Of a stretch of 64,000 nt of DNA, positions 1 through 7,751 are shown one piece after another (positions within the stretch are counted from its first letter, which is position 1; every line of letters begins with the position of its first letter). The notes under the pieces were generated by a model, which saw nothing but the letters and a program-made list of their open reading frames with translations, searched no databases and had not been told where the DNA came from. This stretch comes from Bacillota bacterium. Lineage in GTDB: Bacteria; Bacillota; Bacilli; Paenibacillales; UBA4045. The stretch lies in NCBI GenBank assembly GCA_023441055.1, contig JAEZQY010000004.1, positions 26,221-90,220 on the forward strand, written 5' to 3'. A program made the position numbers and the translations under genes.

Positions 1-77
1 AGATCGGCTGCACCATTAGCATGTAGCGGGGACTGGCCTGCTCTAGCAAAAGAAAATAAAACGTTTACAAAATATCG

Positions 78-106
78 TTGACAAAATGAAAACGGATACA
101 TATAAT
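78..106 (+). promoter_or_regulatory. Consensus sigma-A promoter of a short transcript
   Basis: TTGACA at 78-83 and TATAAT at 101-106 are both perfect matches to the sigma-A consensus and are separated by the ideal 17 bases. Transcription should start near 112-114 and would meet an intrinsic terminator at 164-188, so the transcript would be only about 75 bases unless read-through occurs. No convincing coding region starts in that interval. The motif match is seen directly; activity is inferred. Confidence 0.8.
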
Positions 107-112
107 GAAAGT

Positions 113-188
113 ACAGTATGGTTTCTCTCCACTCCTATCCGAAATGAATGGCACTATGTGCGCCCACCGATACCGGTGGTTTTTTTTT
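113..188 (+). ncRNA. Candidate small RNA (or very short attenuated leader)
   Basis: The segment lies between a perfect sigma-A promoter and a strong intrinsic terminator. It has a C/U-rich, apparently unpaired tract at about 123-140, a small hairpin (GCAC/GTGC, 151-161) and the terminator stem at its 3' end. That architecture is typical of Bacillota small RNAs that pair with Shine-Dalgarno sequences, because the C/U tract is complementary to purine-rich ribosome sites. An alternative is a terminated leader for the sigma-factor gene starting at 390. The 207-base open frame crossing it runs through the terminator and is not believed. No family was recognised. Confidence 0.5.
164..188 (+). terminator. 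Intrinsic terminator
   Basis: CCACCG (164-169) pairs with CGGTGG (174-179) around a four-base loop and is followed by an uninterrupted run of nine T (180-188). This is a strong rho-independent terminator on the plus strand. Confidence 0.85.
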
Positions 189-389
189 GTCCAGATTCGA
201 TTTTGATTTCATGTAGAATCCAGCAGGATTTTAGCAGGTTCGGAGCGAATAAGAACAAGTGCGGATGCATAAGAGTCACTATAATCCAGTAAATATGAAC
301 AATAGATCGCAACTTTTCGTTCCCAATGAAGTAATAATAGTTGGTTGGACGGGATCGCGACCTTGTAATCGCAAGGAGGGTCGCTTCTA
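189..389. other. Upstream region of the first ECF sigma operon
   Basis: No gene is supported here. A possible ECF-type promoter is TGAAC at 296-300 and CGTT at 318-321 with a 17-base spacer, which would fit autoregulation by the sigma factor encoded downstream; this is a weak match. The ribosome site AAGGAGG at 373-379 belongs to the sigma-factor gene. Confidence 0.35.
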
Positions 390-986
390 ATGACCGATTC
401 ACAGTTAATCAGAGAGATTAAGGATGGAGACGTTCAACTGTACGCCGAGCTAATGGCGAGATATGAACGGAAGATCCTTAGCTTTATTTATCATATGCTT
501 AAGAATGCTAACTTGGACATGATGGCAGAAGACTTATGCGCGGAGACATTCTATAAGGCTTATCGCAGTCTTCACTCGTTCCGTGAGGTCGAAGCCTCCT
601 TCTCTACCTGGCTGTATACGATTGCCCGGAATACGGTGCTCAGCGAGCTGCGCAAGCAGAAGAGCGTGAATATCTCCCTAGAGGAGAGCGGTTATGTGCC
701 ACGCAGCTCATCGATCGATTCTATGCCGGAGGAGACGATGCTGCGGCAGGAGAAGGTCACGATGGTGAGAGAGGCCATCAATAACTTGCCGGAGAAGCAG
801 CGTTCCGCGCTCATTCTTAGAGAATACGACCAGCTTGATTACCAAGAGATCGCGAATATTCTCGGACAGACTGTAAGCTCGGTGAAGTCGCTTCTATTCC
901 GAGCCAGAGCGAGCGTTAAGCTGCAATTAGAGCCGTATTTCGAGGAACCGATCATCAGGGATTACGAAAGGATGAATGAACGATGA
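390..986 (+). CDS. ECF-type RNA polymerase sigma factor
   Basis: A 198-residue sigma-70-family factor of the extracytoplasmic-function class. Region 2 lies around residues 25-95, with the AEDLCAETF segment and the STWLYTIARN stretch used for core binding and -10 recognition. Region 4 lies around residues 130-180 and begins LPEKQRSALILREY; its helix-turn-helix runs through DYQEIANILG and SVKSLLFRAR. The ATG follows AAGGAGG by ten bases. The gene overlaps the following anti-sigma gene by four bases, so the two are translationally coupled. Such pairs usually direct envelope or stress regulons and autoregulate. The specific signal cannot be read from the sequence, and I do not assign it to a named sigma factor. 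Confidence 0.93.
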   Translation: MTDSQLIREIKDGDVQLYAELMARYERKILSFIYHMLKNANLDMMAEDLCAETFYKAYRSLHSFREVEASFSTWLYTIARNTVLSELRKQKSVNISLEESGYVPRSSSIDSMPEETMLRQEKVTMVREAINNLPEKQRSALILREYDQLDYQEIANILGQTVSSVKSLLFRARASVKLQLEPYFEEPIIRDYERMNER

Positions 987-1591
987 AGTGCAGTGAAATC
1001 TCAGAAAGGCTGAGCGAATATTGGGATCTGCCCGCGGACGATCACTATCGCGTCCTGGTGGATGAGCATCTAGCTTCATGCTCTTCCTGCTTAGAGGAAT
1101 TCGAGATATGGCGCGAAAGCCTGGATCTGATTCACTCTTCAAGGCCGGAAGGGGAGCTCGTCTCAGAGACAAGCACGATCAGTGCGGGTGTTATGGCGCG
1201 CATCTATAAGGATGAATCCTGGCGTATGCCTGTTGCGTTCCGCAGCTATGCCCTCAGTCTGAAGGTCAGACGCAATGTCATGGCATGCTTCTCCTTGTTC
1301 CTAGCCATATTCGTTGTATCCTTCGCATACTCATTTCAATCAGGCGCGATCAATGAGCCAGATATCAGTCATCATTCCGGTATTATCGAAACCGCTCACG
1401 CGAAGAGTTCGGATCTGGCAGGCAAGCCGGCCATATTCGCTGACACGCCGATTGCTAGTATTAGCGCGCCCAGTGTATTAACAATCGGTCCGATACAGAC
1501 GACCTACACGGATTATTTATTGGCACTTAGCATAATCGGATTAGTCATTACTCTGCTGCTGATGAATTGGCTGTCGAGGCTGCGAGCCTAA
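983..1591 (+). CDS. Zinc-finger anti-sigma factor, membrane-anchored
   Basis: A 202-residue partner of the preceding sigma factor, starting inside its last codons (ATGA overlap). The N-terminal cytoplasmic part carries the ZAS motif H29-x3-C33-x2-C36 typical of zf-HC2 anti-sigma factors. A hydrophobic segment near residues 96-118 and another near 174-196 are predicted membrane helices, with an extracytoplasmic stretch between them. By family knowledge it holds the sigma factor inactive at the membrane until a signal triggers release. The second C-terminal helix is less usual than the single-span form. Signal and regulon are unknown. Confidence 0.85.
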   Translation: MKCSEISERLSEYWDLPADDHYRVLVDEHLASCSSCLEEFEIWRESLDLIHSSRPEGELVSETSTISAGVMARIYKDESWRMPVAFRSYALSLKVRRNVMACFSLFLAIFVVSFAYSFQSGAINEPDISHHSGIIETAHAKSSDLAGKPAIFADTPIASISAPSVLTIGPIQTTYTDYLLALSIIGLVITLLLMNWLSRLRA

Positions 1592-1614
1592 GCCGCCTAT
1601 AATGGAGTCGAACG

Positions 1615-1649
1615 AGCCCCCGCCCAGGTTGCTGTATGGGAGGGCTTTT
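1615..1649 (+). terminator. Probable intrinsic terminator after the sigma operon
   Basis: AGCCC (1615-1619) pairs with GGGCT (1642-1646), with additional C/G pairing inside, and is followed by a short T run. The T tract is short, so strength is uncertain. Confidence 0.5.
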
Positions 1650-1727
1650 CTATTGCATGGCGCATAATATCCGCTCATAATCAAATAATGGTAGTATCGG
1701 CTTCTAGCTTAGAAGGGGTGGACTACC

Positions 1728-2858
1728 ATGAATCTGGCGGATATGCTGTGTTATGCGGATATCGATCAATTAGAGAAAATCGCGCGAAGCTATGGCTGCG
1801 AGTGCGACGAACATTCGAAGCATGCGTTAATCCAATCGATCCTTACGGCAATCGGCAGAAGGCCATGCATCGAAGCCTTCGTTAGTGAAATGAACGAGGA
1901 GGATATTCGATTCTTCAATTCCCTGCTGTACGAGAGTAACAAGGGCTACAGCTTGGAAGAGCTCACGATGAGAGCGCGGCAGGCCAGATTCGCGGCGCCG
2001 GGTCAGGATGTAGAACGTTCGCGAGAGTTGATTGTGAGGTATAAGCAGCGAGGCTGGTTATTCAACGGGCACTCGCAGCAGACTAGATTCCTCTTCCATA
2101 CCCCCAAGGACCTGTTCCAGCGTGTCGGCGATGCGCTGGAACAGCGCTTCCGCCAGCAGCTGGTCGTGACTGATGAGCCAGCGGCCTATCGGGATGAACA
2201 GGATGTATTGGCGCGGGATGTGTTATGTCTGTTGCAATTCATCTCTCGTAATGACGTCTCGTTAACCTCCGAGGGCGCTATCTACAAGCGGACGCTTATC
2301 AGCATCCTAGATTGCTTCGCTGTCAAAGAACAGCCATTAGGCAGGGTCGGCTTTCGATTCGGTTATGGACGTCGATACCGTGATTATCCAGATCGCTTCT
2401 CTTACATTTATGATTATTGCTACTACAAGGATTATATCTGTGAAGCAGATGGCGGCCTATGGTTAACGGAATCTGGCAGAGCACAGGTGGCTGCTCGACG
2501 CCGAGACGATCTGAAGCAGCTGTTCCGATTATGGATTCGATTGTACAAGGGTCCCATTCCGAATGTGCTGGCGATTGCTAACTGGATTGTGCGTCTTACG
2601 GATGAATGGGTGACGATCGCATCGCTGACCGCTTGTATGCAAGCCTATATCCAGCCGTACTACTATGATAAGGCAGAGACGATCGTAGAGCGCAGAATCA
2701 TTCAGATGCTCATGCATCTCGGCTTAGTGAGAATTGGGGAGCATGCGGAGCATGGACTAGTGGTGCGGGCGAATGCCCGGGCATTAGCGCTGGCGCAAGG
2801 GACATTCGTCACGGACGACGAGACGATCAAGCTGCCAGCTGAAGCGAGTCTGAAGTAA
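1728..2858 (+). CDS. Protein of unknown function, 376 residues
   Basis: I do not recognise this gene. The predicted product is soluble, mainly helical and rich in charged residues and aromatics; there is no signal peptide, membrane helix or evident catalytic motif. The N-terminal 45 residues read like a small helical domain (MNLADMLCYADIDQLEKIA), and residues 215-240 contain a striking Tyr/Arg-rich stretch. The C-terminal part could hold winged-helix-like units, but that is a guess. AGAAGGGG about ten bases before the ATG supports the start. The gene lies two bases before a spurious ATG and about 20 bases before the true start of the carbonic-anhydrase gene, so the two are probably co-transcribed. 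Confidence 0.8.
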   Translation: MNLADMLCYADIDQLEKIARSYGCECDEHSKHALIQSILTAIGRRPCIEAFVSEMNEEDIRFFNSLLYESNKGYSLEELTMRARQARFAAPGQDVERSRELIVRYKQRGWLFNGHSQQTRFLFHTPKDLFQRVGDALEQRFRQQLVVTDEPAAYRDEQDVLARDVLCLLQFISRNDVSLTSEGAIYKRTLISILDCFAVKEQPLGRVGFRFGYGRRYRDYPDRFSYIYDYCYYKDYICEADGGLWLTESGRAQVAARRRDDLKQLFRLWIRLYKGPIPNVLAIANWIVRLTDEWVTIASLTACMQAYIQPYYYDKAETIVERRIIQMLMHLGLVRIGEHAEHGLVVRANARALALAQGTFVTDDETIKLPAEASLK

Positions 2859-2877
2859 GATGGAGGGGGAGAATGAT

Positions 2878-3399
2878 ATGAAGTATGGCTATAAGGGGAT
2901 TTGGCCGCAGCTTCATCCTAGTGTTTTTGTCGCGGATGGGGTAAGATTGATCGGAGACGTTCGAATTGGCGAAGACAGCTCGTTATGGTTCAATGCGGTG
3001 CTGCGGGGCGATCTGGCACCGATTCGAATAGGCGACCGAGTCAATATTCAAGATCAAGCGGTCGGGCATGTGAACACGGATCAGCCGCTCATCATCGAGA
3101 ATGATGTATCGGTCGGCCACAGCGCGATCATTCACGGCTGCGCGATTCATCGCGGCGCGTTGATTGGCATGGGGGCGATTGTGCTCAATGGCGCTTCAAT
3201 TGGTGAATATACGCTGGTCGGCGCTGGCAGTGTAGTCACTGAGCGCGCTTCGCTCCCTCCTTACACGCTGTGTCTAGGCACGCCGGCCAAGCCAGTGCGA
3301 GAGCTGACAGAACAGGATCTGGAACGGATGAAGCTTACGGCTGACAGCTATGTGCAGAAGGGGAGGGAATACAGCATTGAAGTTCAGCGAGATTCATGA
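2878..3399 (+). CDS. Gamma-class carbonic anhydrase family protein
   Basis: A 173-residue left-handed beta-helix (hexapeptide-repeat) protein of the YrdA/Cam family. The hallmark LRGD (42-45), the NIQD segment (56-59) and the three zinc-ligand histidines H64, H81 and H86 (the VGH and VGHSAIIHG motifs) are all present. By family knowledge it could hydrate carbon dioxide, though many YrdA-type members lack measured activity. I use the ATG at 2878 rather than one 18 bases upstream because GGAGGGGG lies at the right distance only from the former. Its end overlaps the start of ypiF by 23 bases, placing it in the transcription unit that precedes qcrABC. Confidence 0.9.
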   Translation: MKYGYKGIWPQLHPSVFVADGVRLIGDVRIGEDSSLWFNAVLRGDLAPIRIGDRVNIQDQAVGHVNTDQPLIIENDVSVGHSAIIHGCAIHRGALIGMGAIVLNGASIGEYTLVGAGSVVTERASLPPYTLCLGTPAKPVRELTEQDLERMKLTADSYVQKGREYSIEVQRDS

Positions 3400-3823
3400 A
3401 GAGAAGTGGCCGCAGCTGCGCCCTTACTTGGATACGTGTCTGCTCCCGGTTACCGGCTTAACCGGAACGGAGGAGCCCTGGCTGGCAGCCAGCAGGCTGG
3501 AGAAGCTGAGAGATGTGCTGGATCTCATTGAAATCCCCTTCAAGGGACGAGTCGTCACCTACCCGGCATTCCATTATCTGAATGCCAGCTCGGCCAGTCA
3601 GATGCTTACCGAGCAGTGTGTACGTCTTAGAGAGGCCGGTTTCACGTATATCGTAATCGCTGCCTTGAATATGGCGGTGGCTAAGATTACACAGATCGAT
3701 ACCTGTGATCTGATCGTATCGGAGGAAGAGCTGGCGGAGTTGTCTCCCGACGAGCAACAACGTTATGTGAATGAACGCATCGCCGCGATATGGCATACCT
3801 CACAAGTATCGAACGAATTGTGA
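3377..3823 (+). CDS. ypiF: YpiF family protein (DUF2487)
   Basis: A 148-residue protein resembling YpiF, the gene next to qcrA in Bacillus subtilis. A TTG start at 3377 is chosen because GGGAGGG (3361-3367) sits nine bases upstream; the open frame extends further but without a ribosome site. No membrane segment or catalytic motif is obvious. The conserved position before qcrABC suggests a link to respiration or to the same regulation, but the biochemical role of the family is not established. The gene overlaps the end of the carbonic-anhydrase gene in another frame. Confidence 0.8.
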   Translation: MKFSEIHEEKWPQLRPYLDTCLLPVTGLTGTEEPWLAASRLEKLRDVLDLIEIPFKGRVVTYPAFHYLNASSASQMLTEQCVRLREAGFTYIVIAALNMAVAKITQIDTCDLIVSEEELAELSPDEQQRYVNERIAAIWHTSQVSNEL

Positions 3824-3874
3824 CAAATCGAGGACAAATGATAGAACGGAATCATGACAATCCGTTACGAATTC

Positions 3875-3903
3875 TTGACGGTCTTATATTGCTGGGCTAT
3901 TAT
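3875..3903 (+). promoter_or_regulatory. Sigma-A-type promoter of qcrABC
   Basis: TTGACG (3875-3880) and TATTAT (3898-3903) are separated by 17 bases and stand about 60 bases before the qcrA start. An ATTGTGACAAA word at 3817-3827, spanning the ypiF stop codon, recurs twice upstream of the lysR gene near 49,800 and may be a regulator half-site; that is speculative. Confidence 0.65.
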
Positions 3904-3965
3904 ATTAATGTTCGATTTCATCTAGCTATTGATAACTTTGAGTTGAAATAAAGGGGGTAGAAGAC

Positions 3966-4511
3966 ATGAGTGATGCACAAAACCACAATAACAACGGTTC
4001 CGAGCACAAGCCGGTACTTAAGAAAGAGATGTCTCGCAGACAATTTCTCACCTACACCCTTGGGGGAACAGGCGCGTTCATGGCAGCGATACCGCTCATT
4101 CCGATGATCCGCTTCTCCGTTGATCCGCTTCTGCAGAGCAAGGGCGAAGGCGACTGGGTGAAGGTTGTCGAAGTGAGTAAGATTACCGAGGAGCCGCAAG
4201 AGTTCAATTTCTCCAAGCTTCAGGTAGATGGATGGTATTCCAGTGAACCGAAGTTTACAGCGTGGATCTCGAAGGATAAGAATGGAGAAATCTTCGCGCT
4301 GTCGCCAGTTTGCAAGCATCTTGGCTGCACGGTGAATTGGAACACGAATACATCCTTTCCTAACGAATATTTCTGTCCTTGTCATGGGGCGCATTATACG
4401 AAGGAAGGCAAAAACCTGGCGGTTGCTGACGGCCCGCTGGATGAGTACGATGTTCGCATCGAAAATGATTTCGTGTATCTAAGCAACATTAAGCCAAATA
4501 GTAAAGTATAA
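3966..4511 (+). CDS. qcrA: Rieske iron-sulfur subunit of menaquinol:cytochrome c reductase
   Basis: A 181-residue Rieske protein. After a charged N-terminus with a twin-arginine-like SRRQF stretch near residue 24, one membrane anchor (about 33-50) leads into the extracytoplasmic [2Fe-2S] domain. The cluster motifs CKHLGC and CPCHGAH supply the two Cys and two His ligands, with the extra disulfide cysteines. It is the first gene of qcrABC and passes electrons from menaquinol to the cytochrome c part of QcrC. The ribosome site AAAGGGGG precedes the ATG. In Bacillus this operon is controlled by carbon and growth-phase regulators; here only a sigma-A promoter was located. Confidence 0.96.
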   Translation: MSDAQNHNNNGSEHKPVLKKEMSRRQFLTYTLGGTGAFMAAIPLIPMIRFSVDPLLQSKGEGDWVKVVEVSKITEEPQEFNFSKLQVDGWYSSEPKFTAWISKDKNGEIFALSPVCKHLGCTVNWNTNTSFPNEYFCPCHGAHYTKEGKNLAVADGPLDEYDVRIENDFVYLSNIKPNSKV

Positions 4512-4528
4512 GGAGGCGTAATCATCAC

Positions 4529-5200
4529 ATGTTGAAAAAAGTCTACAACTGGATCGACGAACGCGTTGATATTACGCCAATGTGGCGGGATGTAGCGGAC
4601 CATGAGGTTCCCGAGCATGTTAACCCGGCGCATCACTTCTCCGCATTCGTATATTGCTTCGGCGGTCTGACGTTCTTCATCACCGTCATACAAGTGCTAT
4701 CCGGTATGTTCCTGACGATGTACTATGTGCCGGATATTATTAATGCTTACGCCAGTGTCGACTACCTGCAGCATAAGGTAGCGTTCGGTGTGATTGTGCG
4801 CGGTATGCATCACTGGGGCGCAAGCTTGGTCATCGTCATGATGTTCCTACATACCCTGCGTGTATTCTTCACTGGATCCTACAAGAATCCAAGAGAGATG
4901 AATTGGGTGGTCGGCGTGCTGATCTTCTTCGTCATGCTAGGGCTTGGCCTTACAGGCTATCTGCTGCCATGGGACAACAAGGCATACTTCGCAACGAAGG
5001 TTACGATGGAAATCATCGCCTCTGCACCGGTTATTGGTGTGTACGCGAAGGAATTCCTGCAAGGCGGGGATATTGTCGGCGCACAGACGCTCACGCGATT
5101 CTTCGCGCTCCATGTCTTCTTCTTGCCGGGCGTACTGGTTGCCCTGCTAGGCGCTCACTTCTTCATGATTCGCAAGCAAGGCATTTCAGGACCGCTATAA
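4529..5200 (+). CDS. qcrB: Cytochrome b subunit of menaquinol:cytochrome c reductase
   Basis: A 223-residue cytochrome b6-type subunit with four predicted membrane helices. The heme-ligating histidines lie in helix B (GMHHWGASLVIVMMFLH) and helix D (FALHVFF). The length matches the b6-like half of the split cytochrome b found in Bacillales. AAGGAGG precedes the ATG by 12 bases. It sits between qcrA and qcrC with short gaps, so the three are one operon. Its role is menaquinol oxidation in the membrane. Confidence 0.96.
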   Translation: MLKKVYNWIDERVDITPMWRDVADHEVPEHVNPAHHFSAFVYCFGGLTFFITVIQVLSGMFLTMYYVPDIINAYASVDYLQHKVAFGVIVRGMHHWGASLVIVMMFLHTLRVFFTGSYKNPREMNWVVGVLIFFVMLGLGLTGYLLPWDNKAYFATKVTMEIIASAPVIGVYAKEFLQGGDIVGAQTLTRFFALHVFFLPGVLVALLGAHFFMIRKQGISGPL

Positions 5201-5225
5201 ACATTCGAGGAAAGGGGGAACAACA

Positions 5226-6083
5226 GTGGCACACAAACCTACCGACGAGAAAGTCGTCTATATTGGAGATTCACGCCTCAAGGTGAAGTCCGGCCCGAGT
5301 CCAGTGCCTACAGATTACTCTGCATATCCTGGCAAGTCTGAGGCATTCGTCCCGAACTTCCTGCTCAAGGAATGGATGGTTGGCGCGGTTGTGCTCGTAG
5401 GCTTCATGGTGCTCGTCATGACCCATCCTGCTCCGCTGGGCTATCCCGCGGATCCGAACAATACAGAGTTTATCCCGATGCCAGACTGGTACTTCCTATT
5501 CATGTACCAGCTGCTCAAGTATCCGTACACCTCTGAGCACTTTAAGATTATGGGGACGCTGGCGATTCCCGGCATCGCGTTCGGTGCGCTGCTCTTGGCT
5601 CCGTTCCTGGATACAGGCAAGGAGAGAAGATTTTACCGCAGACCGATTGCGTCTACCTTGATGATTGTAGCGGTTATCTCTGTGTTCTATCTAACCTATG
5701 TCTCCTGGGATCATTATCAGCATGAGCTGGAAGCCCAAGGCATTACGCCAGAACATCATCTGAAGGCAGAGGAAGTGCTTGCCAGCGCAGGCAAGGATCC
5801 GGTGCCTACCCCGACCAAGGAGGCCGTGCTGGTCGCCAGAGACGAGGATGGCTTCAGCATTTACCAGAGGGCTACCTGCGTCATGTGTCACGGCGACAGC
5901 CTGAACGGCGCGATCACATTGCTAGGTGTCGGTGACAAGCACGATAAGGATGAAATTCTCGGCATCATCAAGGACGGCTACAAGACGATGCCCGCTCAGT
6001 ATGATGACAATATCGCCAAGGGTCTTACCGAGGCTGAGATCGATACATTAGCTGACTGGTTATCCAGACAGAAAGCGGAATAA
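5226..6083 (+). CDS. qcrC: Fused subunit IV/cytochrome c subunit of menaquinol:cytochrome c reductase
   Basis: A 285-residue fusion characteristic of Bacillales. The N-terminal part has three predicted membrane helices resembling subunit IV of the b6f complex (around residues 50-66, 107-127 and 142-160), including a PDWYF stretch at 86-90. The C-terminal part is a covalent cytochrome c domain with the heme site C218-V-M-C221-H222 and a likely axial methionine in KTMPAQ. GTG start after AAAGGGGG. It completes the bc complex and delivers electrons towards cytochrome c or an oxidase. A strong terminator follows at once. Confidence 0.95.
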   Translation: MAHKPTDEKVVYIGDSRLKVKSGPSPVPTDYSAYPGKSEAFVPNFLLKEWMVGAVVLVGFMVLVMTHPAPLGYPADPNNTEFIPMPDWYFLFMYQLLKYPYTSEHFKIMGTLAIPGIAFGALLLAPFLDTGKERRFYRRPIASTLMIVAVISVFYLTYVSWDHYQHELEAQGITPEHHLKAEEVLASAGKDPVPTPTKEAVLVARDEDGFSIYQRATCVMCHGDSLNGAITLLGVGDKHDKDEILGIIKDGYKTMPAQYDDNIAKGLTEAEIDTLADWLSRQKAE

Positions 6084-6090
6084 CATTCTG

Positions 6091-6120
6091 GAGCCTGACC
6101 GAATTCGGTCAGGCTCTTTT
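6091..6120 (+). terminator. Intrinsic terminator of qcrABC
   Basis: A perfect 26-base palindrome (arms beginning GAGCCTGACC, 6091-6116) is followed by TTTT. It separates qcrABC from ypjA; the symmetric stem may act on both strands. Confidence 0.85.
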
Positions 6121-6160
6121 CGAAAAAACGGCTAGATCGCAATAATCAGGGGGAATGCTT

Positions 6161-6838
6161 GTGAATTCAGAGTCATCGATAGGGAGCTGGAATTGGTGTA
6201 AGCAGCTGCTGTACAGCACGAATATGCTGTGGCTGCTGCTATGGGTGAATGGGTTAGGTACGGTGTATGGCTACATCTGGTATTGGGATCAATTGGTGCA
6301 GACTTATGAGACCAAGTCGCCTATTCTGCTGCTGTTCGTACCCGACAGTCCGACCGCCAGCCTGTTCTTCACCTTCTCCCTCGTCTTCATGCTGATCGAT
6401 CGCTACCGGCGCGCTGAGAATGGTCGAAGCGCCAGCCCCGCATGGAGAGCGATCCGCGGTTTCGTCGACGCATTCGCCATCATCACACTCGTGAAGTATG
6501 GCATCTGGGCAGTGACGATGAATTTCGCTGACGGCTATCAAGGCGGAGACATCTCCTGGCAGCAGTGGATGCTGATCGTCTCGCATACCGGAATGGCGGT
6601 CCAGGCTGTAATCTATGCAAGGGAGATGAAGTATAGCCTGGCGGCGGTGGCGACGATCGCCATCTGGACGCTCACGAATGATTATCTGGATTATCACGCG
6701 ATGATTCACCCTTGGCTGTACGGTCCGCTCGAGGATGATCTGGCGGTCATTGAAGCGTATACCATTACACTCAGCGTGATCTCCATTGGACTGGCGATAT
6801 TCGCCTATTATCGGACGGCAATGAGGAGCAGATTGTAA
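6161..6838 (+). CDS. ypjA: YpjA family membrane protein (DUF1405)
   Basis: A 225-residue integral membrane protein with about six hydrophobic segments, matching YpjA in length, membrane topology and position after qcrC. The GTG at 6161 is preferred over the ATG at 6155 because AGGGGGA ends immediately before the latter and leaves no spacer. Function of the family is unknown. The short gap of about 50 bases to ypjB suggests co-transcription. Confidence 0.85.
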   Translation: MNSESSIGSWNWCKQLLYSTNMLWLLLWVNGLGTVYGYIWYWDQLVQTYETKSPILLLFVPDSPTASLFFTFSLVFMLIDRYRRAENGRSASPAWRAIRGFVDAFAIITLVKYGIWAVTMNFADGYQGGDISWQQWMLIVSHTGMAVQAVIYAREMKYSLAAVATIAIWTLTNDYLDYHAMIHPWLYGPLEDDLAVIEAYTITLSVISIGLAIFAYYRTAMRSRL

Positions 6839-6888
6839 TTCTATTGTTGGACATCCCTCCATAAGCTAGTGTTAAGGAGGGAGTCACA

Positions 6889-7698
6889 ATGAGGATAACG
6901 ATATCCTGCATACTTATACTGCTAGCGGGGTACGTGCTGCTCGCTGGTTGCTCGAGTCCAGCGGTGTCATCGGCCAAGCTTACGAAGCAGGCCGAGCAGG
7001 AAGGCAAATTGAAGGCGATGAATACGGCGGCTGCGGAGATGTACAGGCTGACCAAGGAAGGGTATTACAAGGAGGCGCGTGACCAGCTGCTGCAGTTCTC
7101 CAATCTGATGACCCATGTGTCTTATGAGCATGTGACAACTGCAGAGGGGATGAATGCGCTGTCTGCGCTCGTCGTTGAGGCGCGCGGCGTGTATACGCAA
7201 GTTAAACTCTCGCCTGAACAGGCTCTGATTGTCTCCGCGAAGCTTCGGCTTGCGGCTGATGCGCTCATCCACTCTGAATCACCGATGTGGCTAGATTATC
7301 GCAAAACGTTCCGAGCTGACGCTGAGAAGCTGCGGGCCGCGCTCAAGGCTAAGCAGGCTGCCGAAGCGACGGCGCAATTGCAGGTGTTCAACCAACATTA
7401 TCAAATCATTCGCCCTGCCGTGTTAATCACCTCGGCTCCGTCACTTGTAGAGAAGCTGGATTCCTGGTTCATCTTCATGCACGGATTGCTATCACAGCCG
7501 AATGTTGATTATAAGAAGGCGAATGTTGGCGCGATGCATACGGACGAGCTGATTGCAGAGCTATTCGGCGGAGCTGAGCGCGAGGCGATCGTGCCTCCTG
7601 CTGCTGACCAGTCGACCATCCTATGGGCAACAGTGTTGTCCGCAATCATAATAACCGTGCTAGCCTATGTCGGGTGGAGAAAATACAACGTCACGTGA
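6889..7698 (+). CDS. ypjB: Sporulation protein YpjB-like lipoprotein
   Basis: A 269-residue protein with an N-terminal lipoprotein signal ending in LLAGC (lipobox, Cys near residue 21), a long helical ectodomain rich in Ala, Glu and Lys, and a C-terminal membrane helix (about 243-262) ending in basic residues. This matches the SpoYpjB family that follows ypjA in Bacillales. AAGGAGG lies eight bases before the ATG. The combination of a lipid anchor and a C-terminal helix is unusual; either could be the true anchor. A 24-base tandem duplication begins at its stop codon. Confidence 0.85.
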   Translation: MRITISCILILLAGYVLLAGCSSPAVSSAKLTKQAEQEGKLKAMNTAAAEMYRLTKEGYYKEARDQLLQFSNLMTHVSYEHVTTAEGMNALSALVVEARGVYTQVKLSPEQALIVSAKLRLAADALIHSESPMWLDYRKTFRADAEKLRAALKAKQAAEATAQLQVFNQHYQIIRPAVLITSAPSLVEKLDSWFIFMHGLLSQPNVDYKKANVGAMHTDELIAELFGGAEREAIVPPAADQSTILWATVLSAIIITVLAYVGWRKYNVT

Positions 7699-7743
7699 GT
7701 ACAGGCAGCTGATGAGTGGTGAGTACAGGCAGCTGATGAGCGG
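7696..7743 (+). repeat. 24-base tandem duplication at the ypjB stop codon
   Basis: Two copies of a 24-base unit (7696-7719 and 7720-7743) differ at one position. Each starts with TGA, so the stop codon itself is part of the unit. The remaining space to the convergent YitT gene is nine bases. It looks like a recent slippage event. Confidence 0.85.
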
Positions 7744-7751
7744 TGAACGAT

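Noticed and set aside
86..292. Open frame of 68 codons at the left end
   Set aside because: It runs through a strong terminator, lacks a ribosome site and has no protein-like conservation I can see.
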